Positions 33,090 through 42,639 of a stretch of DNA of 64,000 nt are shown piece by piece. The stretch's first letter is position 1. Each line of letters begins with the position of its first letter. The stretch covers positions 1 through 64,000 of the forward strand of contig JOBE01000027.1 in NCBI GenBank assembly GCA_000717735.1. Direction: 5' to 3'. Below the pieces are notes generated by a model. The model saw nothing but the letters and a program-made list of their open reading frames with translations, did no database searches and was not told the DNA's origin. Position numbers and translations under genes: made by a program. This stretch comes from Streptomyces griseoluteus (lineage in GTDB: Bacteria; Actinomycetota; Actinomycetes; Streptomycetales; Streptomycetaceae).

Positions 33090-34021
33090 CGCGGGGCCTC
33101 TTCGAACTCGACATCGGCGATCAGCGTCGATGCCGTGTCGACGCTCATGTTTCCGGCGTTGCCGGGGAAGCAGCGGGCGCGGGCGCGCAGGAGCTGGGTG
33201 GTGCCGCGGTAGAGCGGGGGGATGGCGAGGGTGTCGCCCATGAGGTGGGCGTAGCGGCGCGTGGCTGTCTGGTTGTCGTCGACGCCGACGGCTTCGACGA
33301 TGAGGAAGGCTCCGTAGGTGGCGGAGATGTCGCCAAAGACGGCGCCAGAGGCGAGGCGGAGGCCGCCGATGTCGAGGCGGATGCGTGCGGTGGAAGCCCA
33401 GGAGGGGACGGGGATGTTCCAGCCGGCGGCGGTGGAGAAGTAGGAGTAGGTGCTGGCGGTGCCGCCGATGGCGGTGGAGGACGCGGAGGGGGTCTGGGTC
33501 CACTGGCGGCGTTCGCGGCGGGGGTTCGCGATCTTCCGTACGTCTACGACCATGGCGTCGGTGATGGTGGCGGTGGACGCGGGGATGTCGATGCGGGCGA
33601 GCGGGATGCCGGTGCGGCCGTCGGGGATCGCCGTGGTGCTGGAGGAGACGTTGGAGATGACTTGGAAGTAGGTGACGGGGTCGACGGCCGGGTTGAGGGT
33701 GCCCTCGTACTGAGGGTCTTCGACGCGGAGGATGACCAGGTCGGAGCGTGGTGTTCCTGCGGTGGGGGCGATCTCGATGGTGGCGGCGCCGACGTTGCAG
33801 GCGGCGTAGGAGCCCTGGAAGGTGTTGGCGCGGCCGCGGATGATGCCGGAGCCGTCGGCGATCTGGACGCCGCCTCCGGGGGTGGGCATCTGGGTCACCT
33901 TGAGGTCGTCGCCTTGGGTGATGCCTTCGGAGCCGAGGGACAGGTCGCGCACGAGCATGCGGAAGACCTCGGCGGGGTGGGTGGCGCCGTTGACGAGGAT
34001 CGGCGCGGGGTACAGGGTCAC
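33086..34021 (-). CDS. minor tail / baseplate protein (311 aa)
   Basis: GTG 34021 follows GAGGAG. VNGATHPAEVFRMLVRDLSL, GSGIIRGRANTFQGSYAACN and RSDLVILRVEDPQYEG are found in actinophage virion proteins with beta-sandwich folds. Located between Dit and the next baseplate protein. Role inferred from place and pattern. Confidence 0.7.
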   Translation of the reverse strand: MTLYPAPILVNGATHPAEVFRMLVRDLSLGSEGITQGDDLKVTQMPTPGGGVQIADGSGIIRGRANTFQGSYAACNVGAATIEIAPTAGTPRSDLVILRVEDPQYEGTLNPAVDPVTYFQVISNVSSSTTAIPDGRTGIPLARIDIPASTATITDAMVVDVRKIANPRRERRQWTQTPSASSTAIGGTASTYSYFSTAAGWNIPVPSWASTARIRLDIGGLRLASGAVFGDISATYGAFLIVEAVGVDDNQTATRRYAHLMGDTLAIPPLYRGTTQLLRARARCFPGNAGNMSVDTASTLIADVEFEEAPR

Positions 34022-34033
34022 GGTCGCGTCTCC

Positions 34034-34936
34034 TCAGAGGGCGGTGTAGGCGTCGCGCCAGGTCAGGCGCAGTCGGGCGGTGTTGGTGTTGTCGACGGCT
34101 GTCCAGCGCATCTCGGACTGCCCGGGTGGCAGGGAGAACTGGTCGATGCGTGAGGCGGGGCTCAGGTAGGAGAGGGCGTTGCCGCCGGTCTCGCGGGTGA
34201 CGGTGCGAAACCCGGGCCGGGTGTCGATGTCGATCCACTGGCCGGCTGTGAGGGCGAGGGTGGGCAGTTGCAGGGTGCGGCCGGTGGGGACGTGGGTGAT
34301 CGTGACCTGGGCGCAGGGTCCGGTGATGCGGATGATCGGCCAGGTGTCGGTCGTGCCGGCGTTGGTGACCCAGCCGGGGCGGTCGGCGGCGACGGTGCCG
34401 TCCTGGACGTAGACCGGGGCGACGACGGGGGCGGCGAATCCGCCGCCGGTGAGCCAGCCGAGGGGGATCTCGGCGACGGTTGTGGTGTCGGCGTACCAGA
34501 GGGGGTCGGTGGCGAGGTACTCGATGTCGAGGGGGATGTAGCCGTGGATGGAGCGCTGCATGTCGGCGTCGAGGCGGCGCACACGGCCGTGGAGGCGCTT
34601 GACGGGGCGGCCGGGCCATGCCAGGCGCAGGTCCTGGGTGGTGCCGGCGGTGAGGCGGATGGCGGCGGTGTGCAGGGGCTGCTGGAGGTCGGCGAGGAGG
34701 TTGAGTGCGGCCGCGCGGTCGCCGGGGATGCGGATCGCCGCGTCGATCTGTACGGGGCGGGCGGCGTAGTAGTCGGGGCCGGGCCAGGCGCCGTCGAGGG
34801 ACGGCTGATCGACGTCGTTGTCGCGTACGGGGGGCCGGCCGAGGCCGGTGATGTCGCGGATCTGCACGGCGGTGTCGGCGCCGATGACGATGCCGGCGAG
34901 GTCCAGTTGTCCGGTGGTCAGGATCGGGTCGGTCAT
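34034..34936 (-). CDS. distal tail protein (Dit-like)
   Basis: 300 residues, start overlapping the tape-measure stop (ATGA). The sequence (VIGADTAVQIRDITGLGRPP, YYAARPVQIDAAIRIPGDRA, YIPLDIEYLATDPLWYAD) fits the siphovirus Dit N-terminal ring domain and a C-terminal galectin-like domain. Dit caps the tail tube and joins the baseplate. Confidence 0.82.
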   Translation of the reverse strand: MTDPILTTGQLDLAGIVIGADTAVQIRDITGLGRPPVRDNDVDQPSLDGAWPGPDYYAARPVQIDAAIRIPGDRAAALNLLADLQQPLHTAAIRLTAGTTQDLRLAWPGRPVKRLHGRVRRLDADMQRSIHGYIPLDIEYLATDPLWYADTTTVAEIPLGWLTGGGFAAPVVAPVYVQDGTVAADRPGWVTNAGTTDTWPIIRITGPCAQVTITHVPTGRTLQLPTLALTAGQWIDIDTRPGFRTVTRETGGNALSYLSPASRIDQFSLPPGQSEMRWTAVDNTNTARLRLTWRDAYTAL

Positions 34937-37900
34937 CGGGTCGCCACTCCCCCTCTGCGTGCGCGGCGCTGCTGACGGTCGATCTCGGCGGCGATCTGGT
35001 GGGCGGTGGCGCCCGTACGGAGGGTGGAGACGTTGATGTTGGTGTCGCCGGTGCTGCCGGGCAGGACGACGATCTGCTGAGAGGAGCGGGCGTCGGTCAG
35101 GCCGACGCCCATGCGGCGGGCAGCTTCGCGCAGGACGGGCAGGGCGCGGGAGCGTTTGTGTGAGCCGAGGGGGATGTAGGCCTCGCCGCCGGTGGAGGGT
35201 TCAGCGAAGGTGACGGCGCCGGCGCGGGTGGAGTAGATGCCTTCGCGGATGCCGCCGTTGGCGTAGGCGAGGCCCCGGTTGGCTCGGGCGAGGTCGGCCA
35301 GGAACTTCGTCGAGCGGCTTCCGAGGGACTTCTTGATCTGTGCGGAGGCCTTGTTGGCGATGGTGATGATCTCGTCCTCGCCGAGACCGGTGGTGGCGGC
35401 GACGTCGTGGATGCCGATCCTGGACGTCTTTACGGCAGCGATGATCTGCACGAGGGAGGCGAGCTCGTCCTGGCTGAGCTGCTTGTTGGCGGTCTTCGCG
35501 GAGTCGTTGGCGGCCGAGGCCTTCTTCTTGTCCTTCACCGCCTCGACGGCAAGCTTCTGCGCGGCTTCGTCGCCCTGCGCCGCGAGCATCGTGGCGAGGT
35601 CGCCGAAGCCCTGGGCGCTCAGGGTGGCGAGGTTCTGCTGGAAGGCGGCCGTGGTCTGATTGGAGCCGTTCAGCTGCTTGGTGAGGTCGGCGAGGGTGGC
35701 CTTGGCGAGCGGGCCGAGTTTGCGCAGGTTGGAGACGATCTCCCGGAACTGCTTGTTCGACGACTTGGCGAGCGCTGCGACCATCGCGGCGCCTTCTTCG
35801 CCGAGGTCGCGGAGCATGCCGATGATGTCGCCGCCGCCCCGGGCCGCGATCTTCTGCAGGTTCGACTCCCAGGCGCCGTTCGCGGAGATGGCGTCCTTGA
35901 GGGTCTTGGCCCAGTCGGTGAGGCTGAACTTCTGCCGGTAGCGGGTCTCGGCCTTGCTCGCGTTCTCGGTGGCGGTGGTGAGGGCGCGGCGGGCGGAGGC
36001 GACCTGCCGTTCGGCGGCCGCGAGCTGCGCGGCGGTGTGCTTCTTGCTGCGGACCTCGCGGAGTTTGGCCTCGGCGTCCCGCAGCCGGTCGACCGCGTCC
36101 GCGCGGGCCCGGATGGCCTTGTTGTAGTCCTCGCGGGTGATGGGCTGGTGTGTCTCGTCGTAGCGGGACTGCACGTCGCCGGCGCTGCGGCGCAGGGCGG
36201 TGGGGGTGTAGGAGAAGCCGCCGGACGCGAAGGCGTGGATGCCGCCGTTGGCGTTCCATACGATCGCGCGGGGGTCACCGCCCAGGCGCCGGATGGTCTC
36301 CTCGGCGATGGCGCGCGAGCGGGGCCGCTTGGACGGGGCGAGGGGGATGTACGACTCGCCGCCGGTCTCGGGTTCGGCCCAGATGCGGTAGGTCGCGTGA
36401 GGCCGTGCGATCTGCGCGGTGTGCTTCTCCCGCATGCCGCCGTCGGCGAAGGTCTCAGCGCCGGCCAGCACGTTGCCGTTCGCGTTGACGACGTTGCGGC
36501 TGGTCTGCTGGCGGTTGATGTGCTCGGTGATGCGTACGTCGCGAGTGGTGATGGTGATGGTGCGGTCCTGCAGCCGGTCGCGTGCTTCCTGCACGGCGCT
36601 GATCCCCGCGAGCGCGGTACCGGTCTGGGCGGTAACCCGGACCTGCCCGTTGGGGAGCTTCTCGGTCTTGTAGCCGAGCTGCTGGAGCAGGGAGATCGCT
36701 TCAGCGGTGATCGCCGAGACGACGACCGACTTGGTGCCCGGGGTCGCCTGGATCTTCTCGATGACCTGGTCGAGTCCCGCGAGGGCGTCCTCGCGGTCCA
36801 TCTCGACCTTGGTCTCGGTGACGTCAGGGATGGTGATGATCTGCGCGGCCAGGAGCGCGGCCTGCTCTTTGGTCAGGCCCATGGCCCGCGCGGTGGCGAT
36901 GAGGCTGGTCTGGCCGCGCCGGTAGATGTCATTGATCTGCGTCCACGGCGCGTCTGCTTCGCGGGCGGCGGCCGCGGCCTCGTCGGTCTTGGTGCCGAGT
37001 GTCTGCAGGGCGGCGGCGGCGTCGCGGGCCTTCTGGCTGTTCAGGTCGAGCTTGCCGCCGGTCATGGTGAGTGCGCCGGCGTTCTTCTTCGCGGCCTCGG
37101 CGGCGTCGTCGATGGCTTGCTCGAAGCCGATCATGCCGCCGAGCGCGGCCCGGTTCACGTCATTGAGGGCCTGGATGGCATTCCTGAGCCCGTCGGCCGA
37201 CTGCTTCTGGGCGTCCAGCTTGACCTTGGTGTCGAGGGCCTGCTGGCCGAAGACGCCCATGGACTGGGCGGCGAGTTGCTGCTCTGCCTTCAGGTTCTCG
37301 ACGGCCGCCTGGTACTGCGGCATCAGGCCCTGGACGTCCTTGAGGCTGTGGCCCTCCGCGCGGGCGGCTGCTGCGATCTTCTGGAAGTTCGCAGCGGCGA
37401 GCTCGGCGTGGCCGGACTGGACGAGCTGGGCCATGGCCTCGTCGAGGCCGTTGAAGTCCTCTTCGAGCGCGTTGAGGGACTTCTCGCCCTGGGAGAGCTG
37501 GTCGAAGAAGGGCTTCGACTGGCGACGCAGGTCGTCGAACCAGTCAATGCCGATGGATCCCTCGTCGATGAACTTGTCGAGCTTGTGGCGGGCATAGGCG
37601 ATCTGGCCCATTTTCTCGATGAGGCCGTCCATGTCGCCGAACGTCTTGCCCAGCTCGCCGGTGAACTGGGCGGCGACGCCGAGGTTCTTCAGCGACGTCG
37701 TGAGCTTGTCGACTTCCGGCGGCGCGCCCTTGGCTGCTTCGCCGATGGCGGTGACGCCGACCGCCACGAGCGCGAGGACCGCCAGGACGACGGAGGCCCT
37801 CTGCATGAGGGTGAGCTGCTGGGTGACGCCGGCGATGGCGGAGGCGACGCCGCCGAACCTGGCTGCGCGAACGAAGCGGCTGGTGTTGGCGGCGACCAAG

Positions 37901-39438
37901 GCCATGCCGGGCGCCATCGCTCCGAACGCCATTCCTGCGAGCTGGACGGCTTTGAGCGCGAAAGCGACCTGCAGGAGGGTGGAGAGGACGTCGGTGGGGA
38001 TCGCGTTGACGAGCTGGGCGAAGGCGTTGACGACGGTGAGCATGGTGACGCCGGCCTCGGAGCCGGCCGCGACCAGCTTGAGGAGCATACTGAACAGCTC
38101 GGACAGGGTGTCGGCGACGGCCGGGCCGTTCTGGCGGGCGTAGTCGAGGAACTCCCGGAGGTTCTGGCCGACCTTCCCGGTGCTCAGGCCGCGCGTGAGG
38201 CTGACGATGCCGGTGTTGGCCCGCGCGAGGGTCTCGACCGCGAACGTGGTGAAGCGGTCCATGAAGCTGTCGAAGGTCTGGGTGTTCATGCCGCCGGCCA
38301 GGATCGTCATGAACCGGCTGGCCTCGCGCGAGGCTCCCTTCGCCAGGGGCGCCGACCGCTGCATTAGGCCGCTGAAGACGCCCATGGTCTTGATGGCGAC
38401 GGGCATCGTGTCGCCGGCCAGGGCGTCGGAGAAGGCCTTGTAGTCGTCGGTGAACACCTCGTACGCGGCGGCGGCCTTCCGGGTCGCGGCCGGGGTGTCG
38501 CGCAGGATGCGGAGCCGCTCCTTCTCGGCCTGGGCGGCTTCCGGGGAGGAGCGGCCGTGCTCGCGGACGGCCTCGTCGTACTTGGTTTGCGCCTCGGCGG
38601 CGTCGGCGAGGGCCTTGATCTGGCCGCCGATCGCGATCCCGAACACTCCGACCGCGATACCGGCCGCCCCCAGACCGGCGGCGATCGGCCCAGCGGTCGC
38701 GGCGATCGGCAGCAGGGCGGTGGCGAGCATGCCGGCGACGACGAGGAGCTGCTGGCCGCTGCCGGTGGTCTGGTTCATCGCGTTGCTGGCGGTGCCGAGG
38801 CTGCCCCGTAGGCCGCCCATGCGGCCTCGGACGTTCCCGAGGGCACCGTTGAGGTCCCCCATGCTGCTCGTCAGCGTCGTGGTACGGGTGTTGAGGGACT
38901 CCAGGCGGCCATCGGCGATCCGCGCGGCGGTGTTGAGGGACCTGAGTCCCCCTGCGGCGAGCAGGGCCCGGTTGCGCAGCTCGTCGAACGCGGACGCGGT
39001 CGCGGAGGCGCGGCCGCGGAGGGTCCGCAGGACGCGTGCGGTGTCCTGGGCCGCTTCCTGGACCTGCCGCAGGGCCAGGGCGGCGCCGTTGCCGGTGCGG
39101 TCGTCGAGGCGGAGCTCGATGGTGACGTTGGTGTCGAGGCGGCGAAGGCGTTCCTCCGCGCGCCGGGCCTGCTCGGCGATCTGCCGCAGGTTGGTGGCGG
39201 CACGGGCGGACTGCCGCTCCAGCCGCTGGAGACGGCCGGCGGCCGTGCTCGCCGCGCCCCCCATGCCGCGCAGCGCGCTCTGGGAGGTGCGGGCCGCTGT
39301 CCCGAGTTGTCGGATCTCCGTGCGGGCATCGCGTACGGCGGAGCCGAGGTCGCGGGCGTGGCCGGCGTTGCGGCGCAGGGTCTGCGCGAGGTTCGTTCCC
39401 CGGCCGCGCAGGTCGACGGACAGATTCCACTGGGCCAC
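34933..39438 (-). CDS. tape measure protein
   Basis: 1501 residues, the largest gene of the window. Long helical/coiled-coil N-terminus, a hydrophobic stretch (LLVVAGMLATALLPIAATAG and on, about 225-270), more helices, then two copies of an AEPxTGGExYIPL segment near the C-terminus, usual in Streptomyces tape measures. At ~0.15 nm per residue it predicts a tail near 225 nm. It sets tail length and enters the host envelope on DNA release. Confidence 0.93.
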   Translation of the reverse strand: MAQWNLSVDLRGRGTNLAQTLRRNAGHARDLGSAVRDARTEIRQLGTAARTSQSALRGMGGAASTAAGRLQRLERQSARAATNLRQIAEQARRAEERLRRLDTNVTIELRLDDRTGNGAALALRQVQEAAQDTARVLRTLRGRASATASAFDELRNRALLAAGGLRSLNTAARIADGRLESLNTRTTTLTSSMGDLNGALGNVRGRMGGLRGSLGTASNAMNQTTGSGQQLLVVAGMLATALLPIAATAGPIAAGLGAAGIAVGVFGIAIGGQIKALADAAEAQTKYDEAVREHGRSSPEAAQAEKERLRILRDTPAATRKAAAAYEVFTDDYKAFSDALAGDTMPVAIKTMGVFSGLMQRSAPLAKGASREASRFMTILAGGMNTQTFDSFMDRFTTFAVETLARANTGIVSLTRGLSTGKVGQNLREFLDYARQNGPAVADTLSELFSMLLKLVAAGSEAGVTMLTVVNAFAQLVNAIPTDVLSTLLQVAFALKAVQLAGMAFGAMAPGMALVAANTSRFVRAARFGGVASAIAGVTQQLTLMQRASVVLAVLALVAVGVTAIGEAAKGAPPEVDKLTTSLKNLGVAAQFTGELGKTFGDMDGLIEKMGQIAYARHKLDKFIDEGSIGIDWFDDLRRQSKPFFDQLSQGEKSLNALEEDFNGLDEAMAQLVQSGHAELAAANFQKIAAAARAEGHSLKDVQGLMPQYQAAVENLKAEQQLAAQSMGVFGQQALDTKVKLDAQKQSADGLRNAIQALNDVNRAALGGMIGFEQAIDDAAEAAKKNAGALTMTGGKLDLNSQKARDAAAALQTLGTKTDEAAAAAREADAPWTQINDIYRRGQTSLIATARAMGLTKEQAALLAAQIITIPDVTETKVEMDREDALAGLDQVIEKIQATPGTKSVVVSAITAEAISLLQQLGYKTEKLPNGQVRVTAQTGTALAGISAVQEARDRLQDRTITITTRDVRITEHINRQQTSRNVVNANGNVLAGAETFADGGMREKHTAQIARPHATYRIWAEPETGGESYIPLAPSKRPRSRAIAEETIRRLGGDPRAIVWNANGGIHAFASGGFSYTPTALRRSAGDVQSRYDETHQPITREDYNKAIRARADAVDRLRDAEAKLREVRSKKHTAAQLAAAERQVASARRALTTATENASKAETRYRQKFSLTDWAKTLKDAISANGAWESNLQKIAARGGGDIIGMLRDLGEEGAAMVAALAKSSNKQFREIVSNLRKLGPLAKATLADLTKQLNGSNQTTAAFQQNLATLSAQGFGDLATMLAAQGDEAAQKLAVEAVKDKKKASAANDSAKTANKQLSQDELASLVQIIAAVKTSRIGIHDVAATTGLGEDEIITIANKASAQIKKSLGSRSTKFLADLARANRGLAYANGGIREGIYSTRAGAVTFAEPSTGGEAYIPLGSHKRSRALPVLREAARRMGVGLTDARSSQQIVVLPGSTGDTNINVSTLRTGATAHQIAAEIDRQQRRARRGGVATR

Positions 39439-39453
39439 GCTCCGCTCCCTTCT

Positions 39454-39861
39454 CTACTCGTCGTCTTCGTCGTGGTGGCGTCTGGTGCGGAGGTTCTTCT
39501 CGGCGTCGAGGGCGGCCTTCACCGCGGCGGGCAGGAGGCCGACCTTCAGCCCGTTGGGGTCGATGCCGGTCTTCTGCAGCTCGTCCTGCTTGTCGGCGAT
39601 GACTTGGCATCCGACGCACCGCTGGACGGTGACGTCGTAGGCGTCTTCTTCGTCGTCGTGGCCGTGGTCCCAGTCGTCGTACCGGGTGCCACACTGCGCG
39701 CAGAGGGTGAGCTGGTAGGCCTGGTAGGCGAGGGCTTTCTCGCGGTCGCGGGCGGTCCAGCGGCCTTCGCCGGCGCCGAGGAACTGGGAGTGAGGGATGC
39801 CCCACCGGTCGCACAGCTCCAGCTCTGCGCGCAGGCGCTCATCGTGGATCAGCCTTTTCCC
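39454..39861 (-). CDS. tail assembly chaperone GT extension (made by -1 frameshift)
   Basis: Open in the -1 frame relative to the 39849-40385 gene. After the slip on GGGAAAA the fused product continues RLIHDERLRAELELCDRWGI and ends in an acidic tail (RTRRHHDEDDE), with Cys pairs CAQCG and CVGCQ. It would bind tape measure, as T domains do. An independent start is unlikely. Confidence 0.8.
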   Translation of the reverse strand, partial: GKRLIHDERLRAELELCDRWGIPHSQFLGAGEGRWTARDREKALAYQAYQLTLCAQCGTRYDDWDHGHDDEEDAYDVTVQRCVGCQVIADKQDELQKTGIDPNGLKVGLLPAAVKAALDAEKNLRTRRHHDEDDE

Positions 39862-40385
39862 AGGTCGGACCGGACGTGGTTCTGGATGTCCCAGGCGGCG
39901 AGGAACAGCTGGCTCGCTTCGCCTTCGGCCCATTCGGTCAGGAAGGAGAGGGCGTCATCGGCGGTCAGGCCGTCCAGCGACGAGGCGGCGATCAGCTCCG
40001 GTCCGAGGGTCTCGACGTTGAAGCTCTGACCGTCCTCGGCCTGCGCTTCGGTCGGGGGGTGGGCGCGCTTGAGGGCTTCGAAGTCGGGCCGCGGCAGGGC
40101 CTGGAACGTCAGGACGATCGAGACGGCGTCGAACTCGGCCTGGGCGGCGTCCAGGGCGGTGGCGGCGGCCTGCTGCTCAGTGTCATCGCCGAGGACCTGG
40201 GCGCGGTCGACGCGCCTCTTGGCGGCGTTGAGCGCCTCGCGGACGGCGGGGTCGTCGCAGATCGTCAGGGGGGTGGTGGGGCGGGTGCGGGCGCGGAGCC
40301 GTTCGAGCTTGGCGGCCCAGTGCGCGTCCTGGGCGACGGCGGCCGGCGGCGGCACGATGGTGCTGGTGGCGGTGGTCTTGGGCAT
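39849..40385 (-). CDS. tail assembly chaperone G
   Basis: 178 residues, start MPKTTATSTIVPPPAAVAQD, end VRSDLGKG. Its position between major tail protein and tape measure and the frameshift site at its 3' end identify it as the lambda gpG counterpart; the sequence is not recognisable on its own. The G:GT ratio matters for tail length control. Confidence 0.8.
   Translation of the reverse strand: MPKTTATSTIVPPPAAVAQDAHWAAKLERLRARTRPTTPLTICDDPAVREALNAAKRRVDRAQVLGDDTEQQAAATALDAAQAEFDAVSIVLTFQALPRPDFEALKRAHPPTEAQAEDGQSFNVETLGPELIAASSLDGLTADDALSFLTEWAEGEASQLFLAAWDIQNHVRSDLGKG
39855..39861 (-). other. programmed -1 frameshift slippery site
   Basis: Minus strand reads CTG GGA AAA GGC TGA. GGGAAAA is an exact X XXY YYZ heptamer in the right frame, 3 nt before the zero-frame stop. 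Slipping back one base opens the 39454 frame. Confidence 0.85.
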
Positions 40386-40473
40386 GAGGTGTTCTCCAGG
40401 TGGGAAGGGCCCGGCCGGGCCCGAGGCGCCCCTTCCCGAGCGCGTCGGGACCGGCCGGGGATCAGGGGGTGGG

Positions 40474-41262
40474 TCAGCCGCCGGGCGTGGTCGTGGTGAC
40501 CTCGACCGCCGGGGTGGTGCCGCCGGTCAGGGAGGAGGTGGCGGTCATCTCGGCGACGTTCTGGCCGTCGTACTGGCCGCCGAACGTGACCGTGACGGCC
40601 GTGCCCGGGAGCGCTCCGCCCGCGCAGACAACGTCGCCGGGGTTGATGTTCGACAGGCCCTCGAGCGCGGTCTGCACCGCGGCGGCCGCTGCGTCGTAGG
40701 AGATGGCGGCGGTGGTCTGGCCGGTGAAGGTCAGGGTGAACGTGCCGCCGGTCGGCGTGCCGGTGATGGTGATCGTCTGGACCTCGTCGGTCCCGGCCGC
40801 GGGGACGGCGGAGTCGAGCACCGGGGTGTCGGTGATCGAGAACCGGGCGGTCCACTTCGCGGCCTCGTTGTCCACCGTGATCTGCGACGACTTCGAGGCG
40901 ACACGGACCGGGTAGATGTCCATGGACTGGGAGGTCGGCACGTCGCCCTTGCGGAGGATGACGATGAAGCCGGTGGTGCCCTTGGCGAGGGCCAGCTCGA
41001 GGGTGTTGCTGGTGTCGTCCTCGTAGAACGTCAGCGAGGAGTCGGCGGCCTGGTCGTCGCCCGGGATCTTCGAGGTGAACGTGCTCTCGAGGTCCGGGGT
41101 CTCGATCTCCTGGTTCTCCAGGGCGAAGCCCTCGACCTCGGCGATCTGCTTGGTCAGCTTCGTCGCGCTGGTCAGCTCGGCGCGGGTCGGAACGTAGTTG
41201 GTGTCGGCGATCGTCTCGAGAAACAGGATCTTCGTGACGCCCTTGCGGGAGAAACGCGGCAT
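40474..41262 (-). CDS. major tail tube protein with C-terminal Ig-like domain
   Basis: 262 residues from ATG 41262. Residues 1-150 are the tube domain (PRFSRKGVTKILFLETIADT, TGFIVILRKGD). Residues ~155-262 form a domain (VQTITITGTPTGGTFTLTFT, AAVQTALEGLSNINPGDVVC) that also occurs in the head decoration protein at 47249-47983. Ig-like ends of tail tube proteins decorate the tail surface and may bind sugars. Confidence 0.85.
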   Translation of the reverse strand: MPRFSRKGVTKILFLETIADTNYVPTRAELTSATKLTKQIAEVEGFALENQEIETPDLESTFTSKIPGDDQAADSSLTFYEDDTSNTLELALAKGTTGFIVILRKGDVPTSQSMDIYPVRVASKSSQITVDNEAAKWTARFSITDTPVLDSAVPAAGTDEVQTITITGTPTGGTFTLTFTGQTTAAISYDAAAAAVQTALEGLSNINPGDVVCAGGALPGTAVTVTFGGQYDGQNVAEMTATSSLTGGTTPAVEVTTTTPGG

Positions 41263-41360
41263 GGTGGGGACCCCTTGGTGCGTACGGCTGTGGGCGGCCA
41301 CCCGATGTGGTGGCGTCCGCGTGGGGTCCCGCCGCGGTGCGGTGTGGGCCTGACCAGAGG

Positions 41361-41810
41361 TCAGGCGGGAGTCAGGTCGAACCTGAACCGCTGCACATTG
41401 CTGATGATGGCATCCGGTGGGGCAGATGATCCCCCCGGTTCGATGTCCAGGCTCCGGCCCATCACCTTCACGCCGTCGATCGTCAGGGCGTGCATCCACT
41501 GGCCCGTCGCGGGGTCGCGGGCGAGGAACGCACGACGGGCCTTGTCCGCCATCCACTCCGTCTGATCCGCCGATCCGTACGAGCCGGGCGTGCTGGTGGT
41601 GGGCCCGGAGACGGCGGTGACCTGATAAACGACGCTGAGGTCCTCGCTCTCGTCGGCGAGCGGGGCGCCGGACACGGTGGTGGAGATCGAGTCGAGCAGG
41701 TAGTACGGCGGTTCGGCGTCGAGCGGCCGGGCACCGCGGCCGACCTTCATGCCGGACACGGTGGCGAGCAGGTCGGCGACTGCGTTGGAGACGGGGAGTC
41801 GGTCGATCAC
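41361..41810 (-). CDS. tail terminator-like protein (149 aa)
   Basis: GTG 41810 follows GGAGGCACTGTC and overlaps the upstream stop. LPVSNAVADLLATVSGMKVG and YYLLDSISTTVSG fit the small terminator protein that closes the tail tube, and the place just upstream of the tail protein agrees. Assigned mainly by order. Confidence 0.65.
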   Translation of the reverse strand: MIDRLPVSNAVADLLATVSGMKVGRGARPLDAEPPYYLLDSISTTVSGAPLADESEDLSVVYQVTAVSGPTTSTPGSYGSADQTEWMADKARRAFLARDPATGQWMHALTIDGVKVMGRSLDIEPGGSSAPPDAIISNVQRFRFDLTPA

Positions 41811-42193
41811 GACAGTGCCTCCTGGATCGCGTTGCGCATCTGGCTCTTCAGGGCCTGTTCGATGAACGGGATGACGGGCCCAACGTGCGGAAAGGGGGGC
41901 TGCGCGTACACGCGGCCCAGACTGTCCGGACCGTAGAACCCGAACTCCAGGCGGCGACCTTGAGGCTGCCGGGTGCCGATGGTGCACTCGGCGCCGTACG
42001 GGATCCGTCGGCCTTCCGCATTCCAGGAGGAGCGGTAGCGGCCGGTGATGACGTTGGGTCCCGGGCGTCCGGAGGCGTTCGCGCGGATACGGCCGATGCC
42101 GACCATGGCGGTGTGCGCCACGCCCCGTTCAATGGCGCCCGGGAGGGCGTCGGCGGCCGCGTCGAGACGGTCGGCAAGCTCGTCGGGGGTCAC
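41807..42193 (-). CDS. HK97 gp10-like head-tail connector (128 aa)
   Basis: GTG 42193, overlapping the upstream stop. Helical start (LADRLDAAADALPGAIERGV) then VITGRYRSSWNAEGRRI and GRVYAQPPFPHVGPVIPFIE, the pattern of gp10-type tail completion proteins. Joins tail to neck. Confidence 0.7.
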   Translation of the reverse strand: MTPDELADRLDAAADALPGAIERGVAHTAMVGIGRIRANASGRPGPNVITGRYRSSWNAEGRRIPYGAECTIGTRQPQGRRLEFGFYGPDSLGRVYAQPPFPHVGPVIPFIEQALKSQMRNAIQEALS

Positions 42194-42639
42194 GGGGCGC
42201 CTGCCGGAGACCGGTTCTGGTCGAGGTAGGTACGGCGGACGACTTCCACGGTGGAGGCCTGCCCGGTGTCGACAGCCAGCCAGCTGCGCCCGATCAGCGC
42301 GGCACGGGCCGGGTCGTGGACGGAAACGACCTCGATGAGCGCGCCTTCCGGCGGAATGGGCGCGGTGAGCGGGGTGAGGAGGATGTAGCTGTAGCGGTAC
42401 TGGCGGGGCCATGGCTGGGTCTGGTCGGGCGCGACGGTCCGGTCGGTGCCTCCGACGGCCGGGATGACTGCGCCGTCGCCTTCGTAGAGCACCTCGCCTG
42501 GCGGGTACTCCAGTTGGCCGGTGTCCGGGTTGAGGACGGGCTCGCCCGTGGGCACGGCGCGGACGCGGACAGTGTCGATGAGGAGGTTCGTGCCGAGCCA
42601 GCGGGTGACGCCAGCGAGCGCCTGATCGAGGCCGGGCAT
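42190..42639 (-). CDS. DUF6093-like head-tail connector (149 aa)
   Basis: Starts MPGLDQALAGVTRWLGTNLL, then TVRVRAVPTGEPVLNPDTGQ, VLYEGDGAVI and SYILLTPLTAPIPPEGALIE. This resembles DUF6093 proteins of actinophage necks. Position between capsid and tail genes supports a stopper role. Confidence 0.65.
   Translation of the reverse strand: MPGLDQALAGVTRWLGTNLLIDTVRVRAVPTGEPVLNPDTGQLEYPPGEVLYEGDGAVIPAVGGTDRTVAPDQTQPWPRQYRYSYILLTPLTAPIPPEGALIEVVSVHDPARAALIGRSWLAVDTGQASTVEVVRRTYLDQNRSPAGAP

Noticed and set aside
35407..38367. A 986-codon plus-strand open frame opposite the tape measure gene
   Set aside because: Composition is Gly/Val/Asp-rich as expected from antisense of a high-GC Ala/Lys-rich gene; no ribosome site or domain, and the tape measure on the other strand is clear.
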